The notes: generated from the letters alone by a model not told the origin. A DNA stretch of 64,000 nucleotides from Paracoccaceae bacterium (GCA_024742705.1 JANSXZ010000002.1:186001-250000), one strand, 5' to 3'; positions 18,112 to 28,326 are shown, counted from the first letter of the stretch. A program made the numbers and translations.

Positions 18112-19338
18112 TTGGCCAAGATCACCAAGGTTTCGCCGCTGGCTCCCGCGGCATTTCCCGATATACCGCCGATCGGCGGTGTTGAATTCGCGGTGGTCCA
18201 GGCCGGCGTGCGCTATGCCGGCAGGACCGATGTGATGCTGGCGCGGCTGGCGCCGGGCACGGCGGTGGCGGGTGTGTTCACGCGGTCGGCCACGCGGTCG
18301 GCACCGGTGCGCGATTGCCAGGCCAAGCTGGGCGGCGATGCAACGGGCGCAGCCGCGATCCTGGTGAATGCGGGCAATTCCAATGCCTTCACCGGCCATT
18401 TCGGGCAGACGTCGGTTGCCGAGATTACCGCAGCGGTGGCTGAATGCCTGGAGGTCGCGCCCGAACGGGTGTTCACCGCGTCAACCGGGGTGATCGGCGA
18501 ACCCTTGCCACACGACCGCATCGTCGCCCGGCTGGCCGATCTCAGGGACACCCTCGCAAGCGACGCCATTCGGGCGGCAGCCGGTGCGATCATGACCACC
18601 GACACCTTCGCCAAGGGCGCCTTCGTGTCGGTGGATGTAGACGGCACGCCCGTGCGCATCGCCGGCATCGCCAAGGGTTCGGGCATGATAGCGCCCGACA
18701 TGGCGACGATGCTGGTGTACATCTTCACCGACGCGCGGGTCGAGCAGACAGCGTTGCAGACGCTGGTGTCCAACCTTACCGGGCCCACGTTCAACGCCAT
18801 TACCGTGGACAGCGACACATCGACATCCGACAGTCTGATGGTCTGCGCAACCGGCGCGGCGGGTGTCGATGCTACCGGCGACCGGGGGTTTGCGGATGCA
18901 CTGCATCACGTCATGCACGATCTCGCGCTACAGGTCGTGCGCGATGGCGAAGGCGCGACAAAGCTGGTCGAGATCCGTGTGACCGGTGCCCGGAACGATT
19001 CTGACGCCCGTGTCCATGCGATGGCAATTGCCAATTCGCCGCTGGTCAAGACCGCTATCGCAGGCGAAGATCCCAACTGGGGGCGGATCGTCATGGCCAT
19101 CGGAAAATCCGGCGCCGAAGCCGACCGCGACCTTCTGAGCATCCGTTTCGGAACGATCCTGGTGGCCGAGAACGGCTGGGTCAGCCCAGACTACAGTGAA
19201 GCCGACGCCGCCGCTTACATGAAAGGCGACACGCTGACGATATCCGTGGACCTGGGTCTGGAAACAGGTGCCTTCACCGCATGGACCTGCGATCTGACGC
19301 ATGGTTACATCGACATTAACGCCGACTACCGGTCATGA
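18112..19338 (+). CDS. argJ: Bifunctional glutamate N-acetyltransferase/ornithine acetyltransferase
   Basis: ArgJ recycles the acetyl group from acetylornithine to glutamate in arginine synthesis, and can also use acetyl-CoA. The 408-aa precursor cuts itself before Thr199 in the sequence GMIAPDMATML; the motif KGSGMIAPDMAT at 188-199 is clear. The start is a TTG with GGAG 7 nt upstream, overlapping the region just after the parvulin stop; no ATG is available nearby. It overlaps mutT by 4 nt (ATGA). argG is elsewhere in the window (48 kb), so the arginine genes are dispersed. Confidence 0.95.
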   Translation: MAKITKVSPLAPAAFPDIPPIGGVEFAVVQAGVRYAGRTDVMLARLAPGTAVAGVFTRSATRSAPVRDCQAKLGGDATGAAAILVNAGNSNAFTGHFGQTSVAEITAAVAECLEVAPERVFTASTGVIGEPLPHDRIVARLADLRDTLASDAIRAAAGAIMTTDTFAKGAFVSVDVDGTPVRIAGIAKGSGMIAPDMATMLVYIFTDARVEQTALQTLVSNLTGPTFNAITVDSDTSTSDSLMVCATGAAGVDATGDRGFADALHHVMHDLALQVVRDGEGATKLVEIRVTGARNDSDARVHAMAIANSPLVKTAIAGEDPNWGRIVMAIGKSGAEADRDLLSIRFGTILVAENGWVSPDYSEADAAAYMKGDTLTISVDLGLETGAFTAWTCDLTHGYIDINADYRS

Positions 19339-19736
19339 CTCGGGTGATTCTGGTGGCTGCTGTCGCGCTTGTCGATGTCGACGGGCGCATCCTGCTGGCG
19401 CAGCGGCCCGAGGGCAAATCCATGGCCGGCCTCTGGGAGTTTCCGGGCGGCAAGGTTGAGCCGGGCGAAACCCCGGAGGTCGCTCTGATCCGCGAGTTGC
19501 ACGAGGAACTGGGTATCGACACGTGGCAATCGTGTCTGGCGCCACTGACCTTCGCCAGCCACGCCTACGATGATTTCCACCTGCTCATGCCGTTGTTCGT
19601 GTGCCGCAAGTGGCAGGGGGTCGCCCGCCCGCGCGAGGGCCAGACCCTCGCCTGGGTGCATGCCCGCGATCTCAGAAACTATCCGATGCCACCCGCCGAC
19701 ATACCGCTGATTCCGATTCTGCGCGATCTATTGTGA
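19335..19736 (+). CDS. mutT: 8-oxo-dGTP diphosphatase MutT-type Nudix hydrolase
   Basis: A 133-aa Nudix enzyme expected to hydrolyse 8-oxo-dGTP and so prevent A-to-C errors. The Nudix box GGKVEPGETPEVALIRELHEELGI spans residues 38-61 with all acidic residues present, preceded by AGLWEFPGG as in MutT proper. Its ATG overlaps the argJ stop (ATGA), showing translational coupling. A 377-nt stretch follows before infB (convergent); it holds a short ORF and a terminator. Confidence 0.9.
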   Translation: MTRVILVAAVALVDVDGRILLAQRPEGKSMAGLWEFPGGKVEPGETPEVALIRELHEELGIDTWQSCLAPLTFASHAYDDFHLLMPLFVCRKWQGVARPREGQTLAWVHARDLRNYPMPPADIPLIPILRDLL

Positions 19737-19901
19737 CGCAACGCGCGCGGCGGGCCGTTCGCCGACGCAGGATTGTTTCCAAATCGCCGACAAAAACAGC
19801 ATAATTCCATATTTTCCGCTCAATTGTGTCTCTTTTGTGAAAGACCTTGAAGGGACTTTCGGTGTATAACCCTTCTTGAAATCTTTTGGGGAGACTTCAC
19901 A

Positions 19902-20036
19902 ATGCTTCGCACGATCACTCTCGGGACTTGCGTGTCCATTCAGGGCATCTATGTAAAAGACCTTCCAGATGGCCGCATTCAGGTGCGCGTCGGAAATACG
20001 GAATACACCGGAAATCCGGTCAATCGCGCGGCCTGA
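19902..20036 (+). CDS. Small 44-aa protein of unknown function
   Basis: The frame begins at an ATG preceded by TTGGGGAGA about 7 nt upstream and ends in TGA, giving MLRTITLGTCVSIQGIYVKD followed by a Gly/Asp-rich LPDGRIQVRVGNTEYTGNPV. The codon use is native, and the protein pattern of alternating hydrophobic and polar residues suggests a small beta-strand fold. A TATAAC at 19865-19870 could be a -10 element, but no good -35 goes with it. A strong hairpin terminator follows 25 nt after the stop. The 165 nt between mutT and this ORF show nothing else recognisable. It is an unassigned gene candidate. Confidence 0.6.
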   Translation: MLRTITLGTCVSIQGIYVKDLPDGRIQVRVGNTEYTGNPVNRAA

Positions 20037-20060
20037 CACCCGCCGATCTTGCAAAATGAC

Positions 20061-20091
20061 AAAAGGGACGGGCGGGTCGCCTGTCCCTTTT
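20061..20091. terminator. Bidirectional terminator between the 44-aa ORF and infB
   Basis: AAAAGGGACGGGCG (20061-20074) and CGCCTGTCCCTTTT (20078-20091) form a 14-bp stem with one G-T pair and a 3-nt loop. The A-run on one side and T-run on the other make it functional in both directions, ending the small ORF transcript and the rimP-nusA-ylxR-infB transcript. Confidence 0.85.
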
Positions 20092-20113
20092 GTCGTTCAG
20101 GTCGGGTGTCGCA

Positions 20114-22615
20114 TCACGACAGGGTGCGGGTTACTTCCTCGCGCTCGAAGATCTCAATGACATCGCCGGGGCGGATATCTTCGTAGTTGTCGAACGCCAT
20201 GCCACATTCCTGGCCCGACTGCACTTCCGACACTTCGTCCTTGAACCGCTTGAGCGTCTTCAGCGTGCCTTCGTGGATCACGACGTTGTCGCGCAGCAGG
20301 CGCACACCCGCCGAACGGCGCGCTATGCCTTCTGTCACCAGACAGCCGGCAACCTTGCCAACGTTGGAAACCTTGAACACATCCTTGATTTCCGCATAGC
20401 CGATGAAGTTCTCGCGGATTTCGTTGCTCAGCAAACCCGAAGCAGCGGCCTTCACGTCATCCACAAGATCGTAGATCACCGAATAATAACGGATCTCGAC
20501 ACCCTTCTGGTTGGCCGTGTTGCGCGCCGAGGCATTGGCCCGCACATTGAAGCCCATGATCGGCGCGCGGCTGGCTTCGGCCAGGCCCACATCGGTTTCG
20601 GTGATCGCACCGACGCCGTAATGCAGAACACGCACCCGCACTTCGTCGTTGCCGATCTTTTCCATTGCCTGAACAATCGCCTCGGCCGAGCCTTGCACAT
20701 CGGCCTTTACCAGGATCGGAAGCTCGCTGACGTTTTCGTCGGCCTTGGCGTTGGCCATCAGCTGTTCCAGCGTCGTGGCCGCGCCCGCGGCGGCGCGCTT
20801 GTCCTTGGCGGCGTTGGCGCGGTATTCGGCGATTTCACGCGCCTGCGCCTCGGTGGCCACCACGTTCAGCACATCGCCGGCTTCGGGCGTGCCGTTCAGG
20901 CCCAGAACCTCGACAGGCACCGACGGGCCAGCGGTCTTCACCCGCGCGCCCTTGTCGTTTTCCATCGCACGCACCTTGCCCCATTGTTCGCCGACGACAA
21001 AGATATCGCCCTGCTTCAAGGTGCCGGTCTGCACCAGAACGGTGGCAACAGGGCCACGGCCCACGTCGAGTTGCGCCTCGATAACCGCACCCTGCGCGGC
21101 GCGCTCGGGGTTGGCCTTCAGTTCCAGGATTTCCGCCTGAAGCGCGATCGCCTCAAGAAGCTCGTCCAGGCCCTGGCCGGTGATGGCCGAAACCTCGACA
21201 TCCTGCACGTCGCCGGACATCTTTTCGACAACGACTTCGTGCTGCAACAGATCGGTGCGCACCTTGTCGGGGTTCGCGTCGTGCTTGTCGATCTTGTTGA
21301 TCGCCACGATCATCGGCACCTTCGCCGCTTGCGCATGTTTGATCGCCTCGACGGTCTGCGGCATCACCGCATCGTCGGCGGCCACCACCAGCACGACGAT
21401 ATCCGTCACCTGCGCACCGCGCGACCGCATCGATGTAAAGGCAGCGTGGCCCGGCGTATCGAGGAAGGTCAGAAGCTGCCCGTCCGTGGTGTTCACCTGG
21501 TACGCACCGATATGCTGGGTGATGCCACCCGCTTCGCCGGCAACGACCTTGGCGTTGCGGATTGCGTCCAGAAGCGATGTCTTGCCGTGGTCGACGTGGC
21601 CCATGACGGTGATGACCGGCGGGCGCGGTGTCAGCGCGTCGTCGTCGTCTTCGACCTGGGCGATCACCTGTTCCACATCGGCATCCGACACCCGTACGAT
21701 GCGATGGCCGAATTCCTCGACAATCAGTTCGGCGGTGTCGGCGTCGATGGTCTGGTTCTGGGTGACCATCATGCCATTGTTCATCAGCGCCTTGACCACT
21801 TCGCCGACACGTTCGGCCATGCGGTTCGCCAGTTCGCTGACAACGATGGCCTCGGGCACCTGCACGTCGCGCACGATCTTTTCGCGTTCGACGTTTTGGC
21901 CCATGGCCTTCTGCCGCGCGCGTTCCTGTTTGCGCTTCATCGCCGCCATTGAACGCTGACGGCCACCTTCGCCACCGGCCAGCGCCTGGTTCAGCGTAAG
22001 CTTGCCCGAGCGGCGGTTGTCATCGCCGCCCTTGCCGCGATTCGGCCGCTGCTGTTCGCGTTCACGCTCGGCCTTGCGCGGCGTCGATGCGGGCGCCGGG
22101 CCACGGTTGGGCGCGCTGCGCGGCTCGGCCGTGGCGGCTGCATCGGGTTGCGCGGCGGGTGCGGCGGCACGTTTGGCGGCATCTTCGGCCTCCTTGCGCG
22201 CACGCTCTTCCTCGGCGGCCTTGGCTTTCAGCGCCTCTTCGCGCTCGCGCTCTTCGCGTTCCTTGGCCTCGGCCTCGGCACGGCGGCGTTCACGATCTTC
22301 GGCACGGGCCTTTTCTTCGGCGGCGCGGGCTGCGGCTTCTTCGGACTCGCGTGCCTTGGCGGCCTGAACCGCCTTCAGACGGCGTTCCATTTCGGCATCG
22401 GTTATGCCGGCAGGACGACGCGACGGGTCGCCCTGGATGACGCCCGTGGCCGTGTTGGCCTTGCCTGCGCCCGGCTTGGGGACCACGACGCGCTTGCGCT
22501 TGGTTTCCACCACGACATTCTTGGTGCGCCCGTGGCTGAAACTCTGTTTCACGTTCCCCGGACGGGAACCTCCGCCGCGCAGACCCAGTGTCTTTTTGCC
22601 GTCAGTATCGCTCAT
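20114..22615 (-). CDS. infB: Translation initiation factor IF-2
   Basis: IF-2 is the GTPase that places fMet-tRNA on the 30S subunit and promotes subunit joining. The 833-aa protein has a long charged, probably coiled N-terminal part (about 75-240, rich in Glu, Lys, Arg, Ala), an IF2_N segment near 252-320, the G1 motif GHVDHGKT at 339-346, DTPGHAAF and NKIDK, and four C-terminal beta/C domains. The start [12 protein letters not shown] at 22615 is chosen because the upstream extension in frame runs into ylxR and is not IF-2-like. It is the last gene of its operon, 8 nt after ylxR. Confidence 0.97.
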   Translation of the reverse strand: MSDTDGKKTLGLRGGGSRPGNVKQSFSHGRTKNVVVETKRKRVVVPKPGAGKANTATGVIQGDPSRRPAGITDAEMERRLKAVQAAKARESEEAAARAAEEKARAEDRERRRAEAEAKEREEREREEALKAKAAEEERARKEAEDAAKRAAAPAAQPDAAATAEPRSAPNRGPAPASTPRKAEREREQQRPNRGKGGDDNRRSGKLTLNQALAGGEGGRQRSMAAMKRKQERARQKAMGQNVEREKIVRDVQVPEAIVVSELANRMAERVGEVVKALMNNGMMVTQNQTIDADTAELIVEEFGHRIVRVSDADVEQVIAQVEDDDDALTPRPPVITVMGHVDHGKTSLLDAIRNAKVVAGEAGGITQHIGAYQVNTTDGQLLTFLDTPGHAAFTSMRSRGAQVTDIVVLVVAADDAVMPQTVEAIKHAQAAKVPMIVAINKIDKHDANPDKVRTDLLQHEVVVEKMSGDVQDVEVSAITGQGLDELLEAIALQAEILELKANPERAAQGAVIEAQLDVGRGPVATVLVQTGTLKQGDIFVVGEQWGKVRAMENDKGARVKTAGPSVPVEVLGLNGTPEAGDVLNVVATEAQAREIAEYRANAAKDKRAAAGAATTLEQLMANAKADENVSELPILVKADVQGSAEAIVQAMEKIGNDEVRVRVLHYGVGAITETDVGLAEASRAPIMGFNVRANASARNTANQKGVEIRYYSVIYDLVDDVKAAASGLLSNEIRENFIGYAEIKDVFKVSNVGKVAGCLVTEGIARRSAGVRLLRDNVVIHEGTLKTLKRFKDEVSEVQSGQECGMAFDNYEDIRPGDVIEIFEREEVTRTLS

Positions 22616-22623
22616 AAAGCTTT

Positions 22624-23244
22624 TTATCCTTCCCGACGCCCGTTGACGCCGTCCTTTTCCCGCAGGCCCTGCAGTCTTTGGGCTTCCTCTACAACACGTT
22701 TCGTGAGTCCACCAGAGCCGAGCGCGGCATGTATCACAGTTTGCCGCCCGAATGCCATGCCCAGCTCGTCCGACGTCAGCCACCCGATATAGCGCCCGAA
22801 GTGCGGTGTACTCAGTTTCGACTTCCCACGACCGGATCCATCAGACGCCTGAATCAGAACCGATGCTTCTTCTTTCTCCAGCCAGTCCTTGACCTTTTCA
22901 TAGCCGGCCACGGCCAGACCGGATTTGCGCGCGAGGCTGATCAGATCCACCACGCGACGCGACAGTTGTCGCTCGACCTCGGCGACCAGCCCCTCGGGGA
23001 CGACAACCTGCGACTTAAAACCGCGCGCGAACAGCCGCTTGGCGACCGCCTTGTCCAGCGCCTCACGTTGTGACGAGACGTATACACCACGTCCGGGCAA
23101 TTTGCCCAGCACATCCGGCACCACCTGGCCATCGGGGCCCAGAACGAACCGCACGAGGCCGCATTTGGGCGCGACCTCGCCAGTGGCAAGGCATTTGCGC
23201 TCTGGCCCCCCGGTCCGATCCTTTTCGGCACCTCCGCGCCCCAT
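22624..23244 (-). CDS. ylxR: YlxR/DUF448 RNA-binding protein with C-terminal L7Ae-like region
   Basis: A 206-aa nucleic-acid-binding protein. The N-terminal YlxR domain shows [12 protein letters not shown] and [10 protein letters not shown] (the GRGxYV motif). The second half, [21 protein letters not shown], matches the ribosomal-protein-L7Ae-like helix usually fused to YlxR in alphaproteobacteria. The ATG at 23244 is preferred to one 6 nt upstream because GGAGG is 6 nt from it. The place between nusA and infB is typical; a role in transcription or ribosome assembly is assumed from that, not proven. Confidence 0.88.
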   Translation of the reverse strand: MGRGGAEKDRTGGPERKCLATGEVAPKCGLVRFVLGPDGQVVPDVLGKLPGRGVYVSSQREALDKAVAKRLFARGFKSQVVVPEGLVAEVERQLSRRVVDLISLARKSGLAVAGYEKVKDWLEKEEASVLIQASDGSGRGKSKLSTPHFGRYIGWLTSDELGMAFGRQTVIHAALGSGGLTKRVVEEAQRLQGLREKDGVNGRREG

Positions 23245-23269
23245 GTCCATCCTCCCGGGGTGCCGCGCT

Positions 23270-24886
23270 TCAGGCGCTGGTCTCTTCGGTTTCTTCGTCG
23301 GCCTCGGCGTCTCCATCCGCCTCGAGTTCGCTGGGATCGACCCAGCCCAGAAGGATGCGCGCCGTCATGATCAGCTGCTGCGCTTCTTCCAACGACATGT
23401 CGAAGGGTTCCAGAAGGCCATCGTCCTTGACCCTTTCGCCGCCTTCGGTGGTCCAGCCTCCGGCCAGTTCCCAATCGGCGCAGGTCGCGAAATCTTCCAG
23501 CGTCTTGACCCCGTCCTTGGCCAGCGCTTCGATCATCTGGGGTGTCAGGCCGTCAAAGTCAACCAGGCTGTCCTCGACACCCAGGCTGCGGGCGTTTTCC
23601 AGGGCGGCCTTGTTCACCGCCTCCAGATAGTCCTGCGCACGCGCCTGAAGTTCGGCGGCGGTGTCCTCGTCGACGCCGTCGATCACCAGAAGCTCGTCCT
23701 GTTCGACATAGGCGACTTCTTCCAGATTGGTGAAGCCTTCCGACACCAGAAGCTGGGCAAAGAATTCATCCAGATCCAGCGTGTCCATGAACAGCCGCGT
23801 GCGCTCTTCGAATTCCTTCTGGCGGCGCGCGCTTTCCTGCTCCTCGGTCATGATGTCGATGTCCAGACCGGTCAGCTGCGACGCAAGCCGCACGTTCTGG
23901 CCGCGACGGCCGATGGCAAGGCTCAGCTGTTCCTCGGGCACCACCACCTCGATTCGCTCGGCTTCCTCGTCCAGAACCACCTTGGTCACTTCCGCGGGTT
24001 GCAACGCGTTCACAAGGAACGTTGGCTGGTCCTCGTTCCACGGAATGATGTCGATCTTTTCGCCTTGCAGTTCGTTCACCACGGCCTGTACCCGGCTGCC
24101 GCGCATCCCGACACAGGCGCCCACCGGATCGATCGAATTGTCATACGAGATCACCGCGATTTTCGCGCGGCTGCCCGGATCGCGGGCCACGGCCTTGATT
24201 TCGATGATGCCGTCGTAGATTTCGGGAACTTCCATCTTGAACAGTTCGGCCATGAATTCGGGCGCTGTCCGCGACAGGAATATCTGCGGCCCGCGCTGTT
24301 CGCGGCGCACGTCCTTGATATAGACGCGGATGCGGTCGTTGGGGCGGTACACCTCGCGGCCGATCTTCTCGTTGCGGCGCAGGATCGCTTCGCCAGCGCC
24401 CACATCGACGATGACGTTGCCGTACTCCTCGCGCTTGACCAGACCGTTGATGATGGTGCCGGCGCGATCCTTGAATTCCTCGTACTGGCGGTCACGCTCG
24501 GCCTCGCGCACCTTTTGCAGGATCACCTGCTTGGCCGACTGCGCCGCGATACGGCCCATTTCAACCGGCGGAACCTCTTCCACGAAGGTATCGCCCACCT
24601 TGGGATCGGCCATGTACTGGCGCGCCTGTTCCACGGTGAATTCGGCCTGGTAATTTTCCAGCTCATCTTCCTCGACCACGGTGCGCACACGGGTAAAGGT
24701 GGCGCGTCCGGTCTTGCGGTCGATCGACACGCGAATGTCCATTTCGCTGCCGTAGCGGCTCTTGGCGGCGCGGGCCAGCGATTCCTCCATCGCCTCGACG
24801 ACCAGGCCGGGGTCGATCATCTTTTCACGGGCCACGGCCTCGGCGGTTTGCAGCAACTCAAGCTGGTTCGCGGATGTAATCGCCAT
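23270..24886 (-). CDS. nusA: Transcription termination/antitermination factor NusA
   Basis: NusA binds RNA polymerase and nascent RNA to control pausing and termination. The 538-aa protein shows the N-terminal polymerase-binding domain, S1 domain ([19 protein letters not shown]), KH domains ([19 protein letters not shown] and [17 protein letters not shown]) and two C-terminal acidic helix-hairpin-helix repeats ([27 protein letters not shown]-like). The ATG overlaps the rimP stop in ATGA, so the two are coupled. ylxR follows 25 nt later. Confidence 0.97.
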   Translation of the reverse strand: MAITSANQLELLQTAEAVAREKMIDPGLVVEAMEESLARAAKSRYGSEMDIRVSIDRKTGRATFTRVRTVVEEDELENYQAEFTVEQARQYMADPKVGDTFVEEVPPVEMGRIAAQSAKQVILQKVREAERDRQYEEFKDRAGTIINGLVKREEYGNVIVDVGAGEAILRRNEKIGREVYRPNDRIRVYIKDVRREQRGPQIFLSRTAPEFMAELFKMEVPEIYDGIIEIKAVARDPGSRAKIAVISYDNSIDPVGACVGMRGSRVQAVVNELQGEKIDIIPWNEDQPTFLVNALQPAEVTKVVLDEEAERIEVVVPEEQLSLAIGRRGQNVRLASQLTGLDIDIMTEEQESARRQKEFEERTRLFMDTLDLDEFFAQLLVSEGFTNLEEVAYVEQDELLVIDGVDEDTAAELQARAQDYLEAVNKAALENARSLGVEDSLVDFDGLTPQMIEALAKDGVKTLEDFATCADWELAGGWTTEGGERVKDDGLLEPFDMSLEEAQQLIMTARILLGWVDPSELEADGDAEADEETEETSA

Positions 24887-25473
24887 CAGGTGTTCTCCTC
24901 GTCGGACCCTTCGGTCTCTATCGTGTCAAATGCATCTTCGTTCAGTGCGCCCGCCGCCTTGCGCTGACGCAGCATTTCCTTGATCAGGTCGTCGGTCAGC
25001 ACCAGCTTGGCGTCGCTCAGCCATTCGAATTTCAGACCGATGGTGCCTTCTTCTATGTTGATCAGAACCTCGTCGCCGTCCACACCGGCCAGTTCGCCCT
25101 TGAACCGCCGCCGCCCGTCGATCAGCTCGGCGGTTTCGATCTTGGCCTCATAGCCCTCGAAGGCGTCAAAGTCCTTGAGCCGGGTCAAGGGCCGGTCGAT
25201 TCCCGGGCTCGACACCTCCAGCGTGTATTGGTCCAGGATCGGATCCTCGACATCCAGAACCGCGCTGACCGCGTTCGATATCTGCGCGCAATCGTCCACC
25301 TCGATGCCGCCATCGGGCCGGTCGGCCATGATCTGCAAGGTCGCAACCTTGCCGGACATCAGGCGCACACGCACCAGTTCGAAACCCATGTCCTCGATCA
25401 CGGGCGTCAGGATTTCCGCCATCCGGCGGTCCATCGCGGCTTTTGCAATCAGATCATTCACGGAACGGTCCAT
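24886..25473 (-). CDS. rimP: Ribosome maturation factor RimP
   Basis: RimP helps assemble the 30S subunit. The 195-aa protein begins [17 protein letters not shown]; a GTG four codons later (25461) is an equally possible start, since neither has a strong ribosome site. Conserved parts are [36 protein letters not shown] and [12 protein letters not shown]. It is the first gene of the rimP-nusA-ylxR-infB operon, which starts downstream of an intrinsic terminator at 25531-25554. The operon promoter must lie in the 58 nt between, or transcription passes through that terminator. Confidence 0.95.
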   Translation of the reverse strand: MDRSVNDLIAKAAMDRRMAEILTPVIEDMGFELVRVRLMSGKVATLQIMADRPDGGIEVDDCAQISNAVSAVLDVEDPILDQYTLEVSSPGIDRPLTRLKDFDAFEGYEAKIETAELIDGRRRFKGELAGVDGDEVLINIEEGTIGLKFEWLSDAKLVLTDDLIKEMLRQRKAAGALNEDAFDTIETEGSDEENT

Positions 25474-25530
25474 GCGGTTGGGGCCAGGCGGCTGGGGCCG
25501 GGCATGTCGGAGGCCGCTGGCAAGCGGACA

Positions 25531-25554
25531 CAAAAAAACGGGCGCGCGGCCCGT
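25531..25554 (-). terminator. Intrinsic terminator between the binding-protein gene and rimP
   Basis: Read on the minus strand, ACGGGC and GCCCGT (25538-25554) form a 6-bp stem around CGCGC, followed by seven T. It ends the pip/binding-protein transcript, or could act as an attenuator for rimP-nusA if the promoter lies upstream. Confidence 0.75.
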
Positions 25555-25647
25555 CACTGGTTCGGTGGGCATCGGGTGTGGACCCCGGCGCGCCGCTGTT
25601 ATGCTGCATATACGCCCGGCATCGCCATTCCGCAAGAGGCTTCGGAT

Positions 25648-26478
25648 TCAGCCGGCGATCCACCAGCGTTCGGCGATACGCCCATCGTCCAGCGGGTGCC
25701 GCGCACCGATCACCGCAGGCATGCCCACACGGGGGTGCGCGGCCAGCGCCATGTCGCGTGGGCCGGGATGACACAGAAACCGCCCCGCCGCGCGCAACGT
25801 CTCGGCGTCGGGGGCCTCGGACACATCGACAAAACCGTCGCGCAACGCCTCGGCCCGGATCCGCGCATCGGGAATCACCAGCACCTCGATCCGGTCGGCC
25901 CAGCCTGCGCGCCCGGCCTTGTGGTGCAACTGCACCCGTTCGGCGCGCATGAAACGGCCGGGCCGCAGGGCGGTCACCCGGTACATGCCGGTGCCCATGC
26001 CCTGTGCCAGAGCGGCGTCAAGGCCATCCGCAGGCAACATTCCGTGCGCTGGGTCGGCCAGCCGGATCGCAAGGTCGGGATCGGCGCGCTCCAGGCGCAC
26101 TTCGACGCGGTGCGCCCCGGCCACACGCGCATCCAGCCCGGCACGCCGCAGCGATGCAACCGCATCTCGCGGCCCGAAACCACGCCCATCGTGAAACCGC
26201 ACATCGTCGCGCAGATCGAAACGCCACCGGCACGCGTCGGCATCAACATGCCAATCGGTCGCCAGGGCATCGCGCAAAACGCCGTTGGGGGCGATCTCGG
26301 TCAGTGTTTCGAAGGCGGCGCCCTGCAATCCCGGCACCGATCCGTCACCCGGCCGCGCGACCGCAATGCGCAGGTGCCCGCCATGGCGCGGCGGCGCGGC
26401 CAGCGCCACACCCGAAGCCGCCAGCAAGGCCGAGGCCGCACCCGAAGCGATCAGCGCGCGCCGGTCCAGCCGCGCCAT
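25648..26478 (-). CDS. Short periplasmic peptide-type binding protein (SBP_bac_5 family)
   Basis: A 276-aa protein with a twin-arginine signal (MARLDRRALIASGAASALLA, cleavage near residue 27). The mature part starts PPRHGGHLRIAV and contains FETLTEIAPNGVLRDALATDWHVD and WRFDLRDDVRFHDGR, the N-lobe pattern of oligopeptide-type binding proteins. Those are normally 500 aa or more, so this is a compact or shortened form; no frameshift or remnant of a longer gene is seen after the stop. It starts 1 nt after the pip stop, so it is co-translated with an aminopeptidase, which suggests peptide use. No permease genes are nearby. Confidence 0.72.
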   Translation of the reverse strand: MARLDRRALIASGAASALLAASGVALAAPPRHGGHLRIAVARPGDGSVPGLQGAAFETLTEIAPNGVLRDALATDWHVDADACRWRFDLRDDVRFHDGRGFGPRDAVASLRRAGLDARVAGAHRVEVRLERADPDLAIRLADPAHGMLPADGLDAALAQGMGTGMYRVTALRPGRFMRAERVQLHHKAGRAGWADRIEVLVIPDARIRAEALRDGFVDVSEAPDAETLRAAGRFLCHPGPRDMALAAHPRVGMPAVIGARHPLDDGRIAERWWIAG

Positions 26479-26479
26479 C

Positions 26480-27457
26480 TCAGGCCGCGGCCTCTGCCAG
26501 CTGGTCCATGACCCGCACCAGCTCGGCGCTGATACCCGGCTCGGACAGCGCATGGCCAGCGTTGCGAATCATCTTCAGTTCGCTGGCGGGCCAGTTCTCG
26601 GCTAGCCGCCAGGCCGATACCGGCGGACAGATCATGTCATAGCGCCCCTGCACGATCACACCCGGAATATGTGCGATGCGCCCCATATGCGCCAGGATCT
26701 GACCGTCGAATTCAAGGAATCCGCGGTTGATGAAGTAATGGTTCTCGATCCGCGCAAAGGCGCGCGCATACTCGCCCGGGCTCTCGCCCGAAGCGCCGCT
26801 GGAATGGATCGATGCCAGGGCGTTCTCCCATGCCGACCACGCCCGGCCATAGCGGATTTCCATGCTCAGATCGCCACTGAACAACCGCCGGTGATAGGCC
26901 GCGATCATGTCCTCCCGCTCGTCCTGCGGAATCAGCGAAACGAAACGCCCCCAGGTCTCAGGCCAGAACTTGCCCGCGCCGCCGCCATAGAACCAGTCCA
27001 GCTCTTCCTTCGTCATCAGGAACACGCCGCGCAGGATCAGCTGCGTCACCCGGTCCGGATGGGTCTGGGCATACACCAGCGACAGGGTGGCGCCCCAACT
27101 GCCGCCAAAGACATGCCAGGCATCGATCTCCAGAAGCTTGCGGATCCGTTCGATATCCTCGACCAGATGCCAGGTTGTGTTGTTGGCCACCGTCGCATGG
27201 GGCCGCGACCGGCCGCACCCGCGCTGATCGAACAGAATCACCCGGTAAACACGCGGATCGAAATACCGCCGCATCGCCGGGCTGCACCCTCCGCCGGGCC
27301 CGCCATGCAGAACCACAACGGGTATCCCATTGGGATTGCCGCATTGTTCAACGTAAATCTGATGGCTCTGCCCGACATCCAGCATCCGCTGATCGAAAGG
27401 GTCGATCGGCGGGTAAAGATACTGAACTGCGCGCTTTTGATCCGAGAATTTGTCCAT
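26480..27457 (-). CDS. pip: Prolyl aminopeptidase (proline iminopeptidase)
   Basis: A 325-aa alpha/beta hydrolase of peptidase family S33 that removes N-terminal proline from peptides. The oxyanion-hole motif HGGPGGG is at 51-57, the nucleophile elbow GGSWGA has Ser120, and the catalytic Asp and His are expected in YDMICP and NAGHAL near the C-terminus. The start MDKFSDQKR at 27457 is used; the further 13 in-frame residues overlap the divergent ubiG leader. It faces ubiG across 49 nt and is followed directly by the short binding protein. Confidence 0.93.
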   Translation of the reverse strand: MDKFSDQKRAVQYLYPPIDPFDQRMLDVGQSHQIYVEQCGNPNGIPVVVLHGGPGGGCSPAMRRYFDPRVYRVILFDQRGCGRSRPHATVANNTTWHLVEDIERIRKLLEIDAWHVFGGSWGATLSLVYAQTHPDRVTQLILRGVFLMTKEELDWFYGGGAGKFWPETWGRFVSLIPQDEREDMIAAYHRRLFSGDLSMEIRYGRAWSAWENALASIHSSGASGESPGEYARAFARIENHYFINRGFLEFDGQILAHMGRIAHIPGVIVQGRYDMICPPVSAWRLAENWPASELKMIRNAGHALSEPGISAELVRVMDQLAEAAA

Positions 27458-27506
27458 GTCCGTCCTATATAGACCGCAGCAGCCAACAAAACACATGGAG
27501 GCCGGA

Positions 27507-28253
27507 ATGCAAACGCATCAAAACACCGTCGACCCCGGCGAAATCGCCAAATTCGAAGCGATGGCCACCGAATGGTGGGATCCCAAGGGCAAATTCAAAC
27601 CCCTGCACATGCTCAACCCCTGCCGTCTCGACTATATCACGAACCAGATCGCCGGGGAATTCGACCGCGACCTGAAAACCGCCGCCCCTTTCGCCGGGCT
27701 GCGCATTCTCGATATCGGTTGCGGCGGCGGCCTGCTGGCCGAACCCATGGCACGCCTGGGCGCCGATGTGGTGGGCGCGGATGCGGCCGAGCGCAACATC
27801 CCCGTCGCCCGCGTTCACGCCGACCGTTCCGGCCTCGCCATCGACTATCGCCACACCACCGCCGAAGCACTGGCCACCGCCAGCGAAACCTTCGACGTGG
27901 TTCTCAACATGGAAGTTGTCGAACACGTCGCCGATCCGCCCGCCTACCTCTCCGCCTGCCACGACCTTCTGCGCCCCGGCGGGCTCCACATCTGTTCCAC
28001 GATCAACCGGAATCCCAAAAGCTACGCCATGGCCATCGTCGGCGCCGAACAGGTGATGCGCTGGCTGCCGCGCGGCACCCACGAATGGTCCAAGTTCATA
28101 ACACCCGACGAACTCTTCGAACTGCTGCGCGGCGCGGGTCTCGATCCGGTCGACCGCAAGGGCTTTGTCTTCAACCCCCTCACCTGGAGCTGGCGCCTGT
28201 CCTCCCGCGACCTCAGCGTCAACTACGTCACCGCCAGCCTGCGGCCGGCCTGA
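27507..28253 (+). CDS. ubiG: Bifunctional ubiquinone O-methyltransferase UbiG
   Basis: The 248-aa SAM-dependent enzyme methylates the two hydroxyls in ubiquinone synthesis. The glycine-rich SAM motif DIGCGGGLL is at 69-77, followed by EVVEHVADP and [10 protein letters not shown], characteristic of UbiG. The start MQTHQNTVD at 27507 is preferred to ATG 27495 because GGAGG (27498-27502) is 4 nt upstream with right spacing. A CCTATATAG in the 49-nt divergent gap could be its -10 region. A 41-bp dispersed repeat lies just after its stop. Confidence 0.95.
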   Translation: MQTHQNTVDPGEIAKFEAMATEWWDPKGKFKPLHMLNPCRLDYITNQIAGEFDRDLKTAAPFAGLRILDIGCGGGLLAEPMARLGADVVGADAAERNIPVARVHADRSGLAIDYRHTTAEALATASETFDVVLNMEVVEHVADPPAYLSACHDLLRPGGLHICSTINRNPKSYAMAIVGAEQVMRWLPRGTHEWSKFITPDELFELLRGAGLDPVDRKGFVFNPLTWSWRLSSRDLSVNYVTASLRPA

Positions 28254-28259
28254 TCGCCA

Positions 28260-28300
28260 CCTTCATCTTGCCGGACAAACTCCCGCCGGAGGCTCCCGAA
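28260..28300. repeat. 41-bp intergenic repeat, copy 1
   Basis: CCTTCATCTTGCCGG then (A/G)(C/T)AAACTCCCGCCGGAGGCTCCCGAA lies 6 nt after the ubiG stop. A second copy at 57571-57611 matches at 39 of 41 positions and sits likewise 6 nt after a stop codon (mutS) before a convergent gene. Each copy is followed by a GC-rich, partly self-complementary stretch. Confidence 0.8.
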
Positions 28301-28326
28301 ACCGCCACCGGCGGGCCGGCGCCGCC

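Noticed and set aside
22545-22553. TGTTTCACG, half of a parS-like sequence
   Set aside because: The second half (TGAAACA) is missing and the bases belong to the infB coding sequence. parS needs the near-palindrome TGTTTCACGTGAAACA.
27463-27472. CCTATATAG near pip/ubiG and the same at 43591 near hslO
   Set aside because: It may be a -10 element, but no -35 at correct spacing was seen, so no promoter is called. It is mentioned only in the gene entries.
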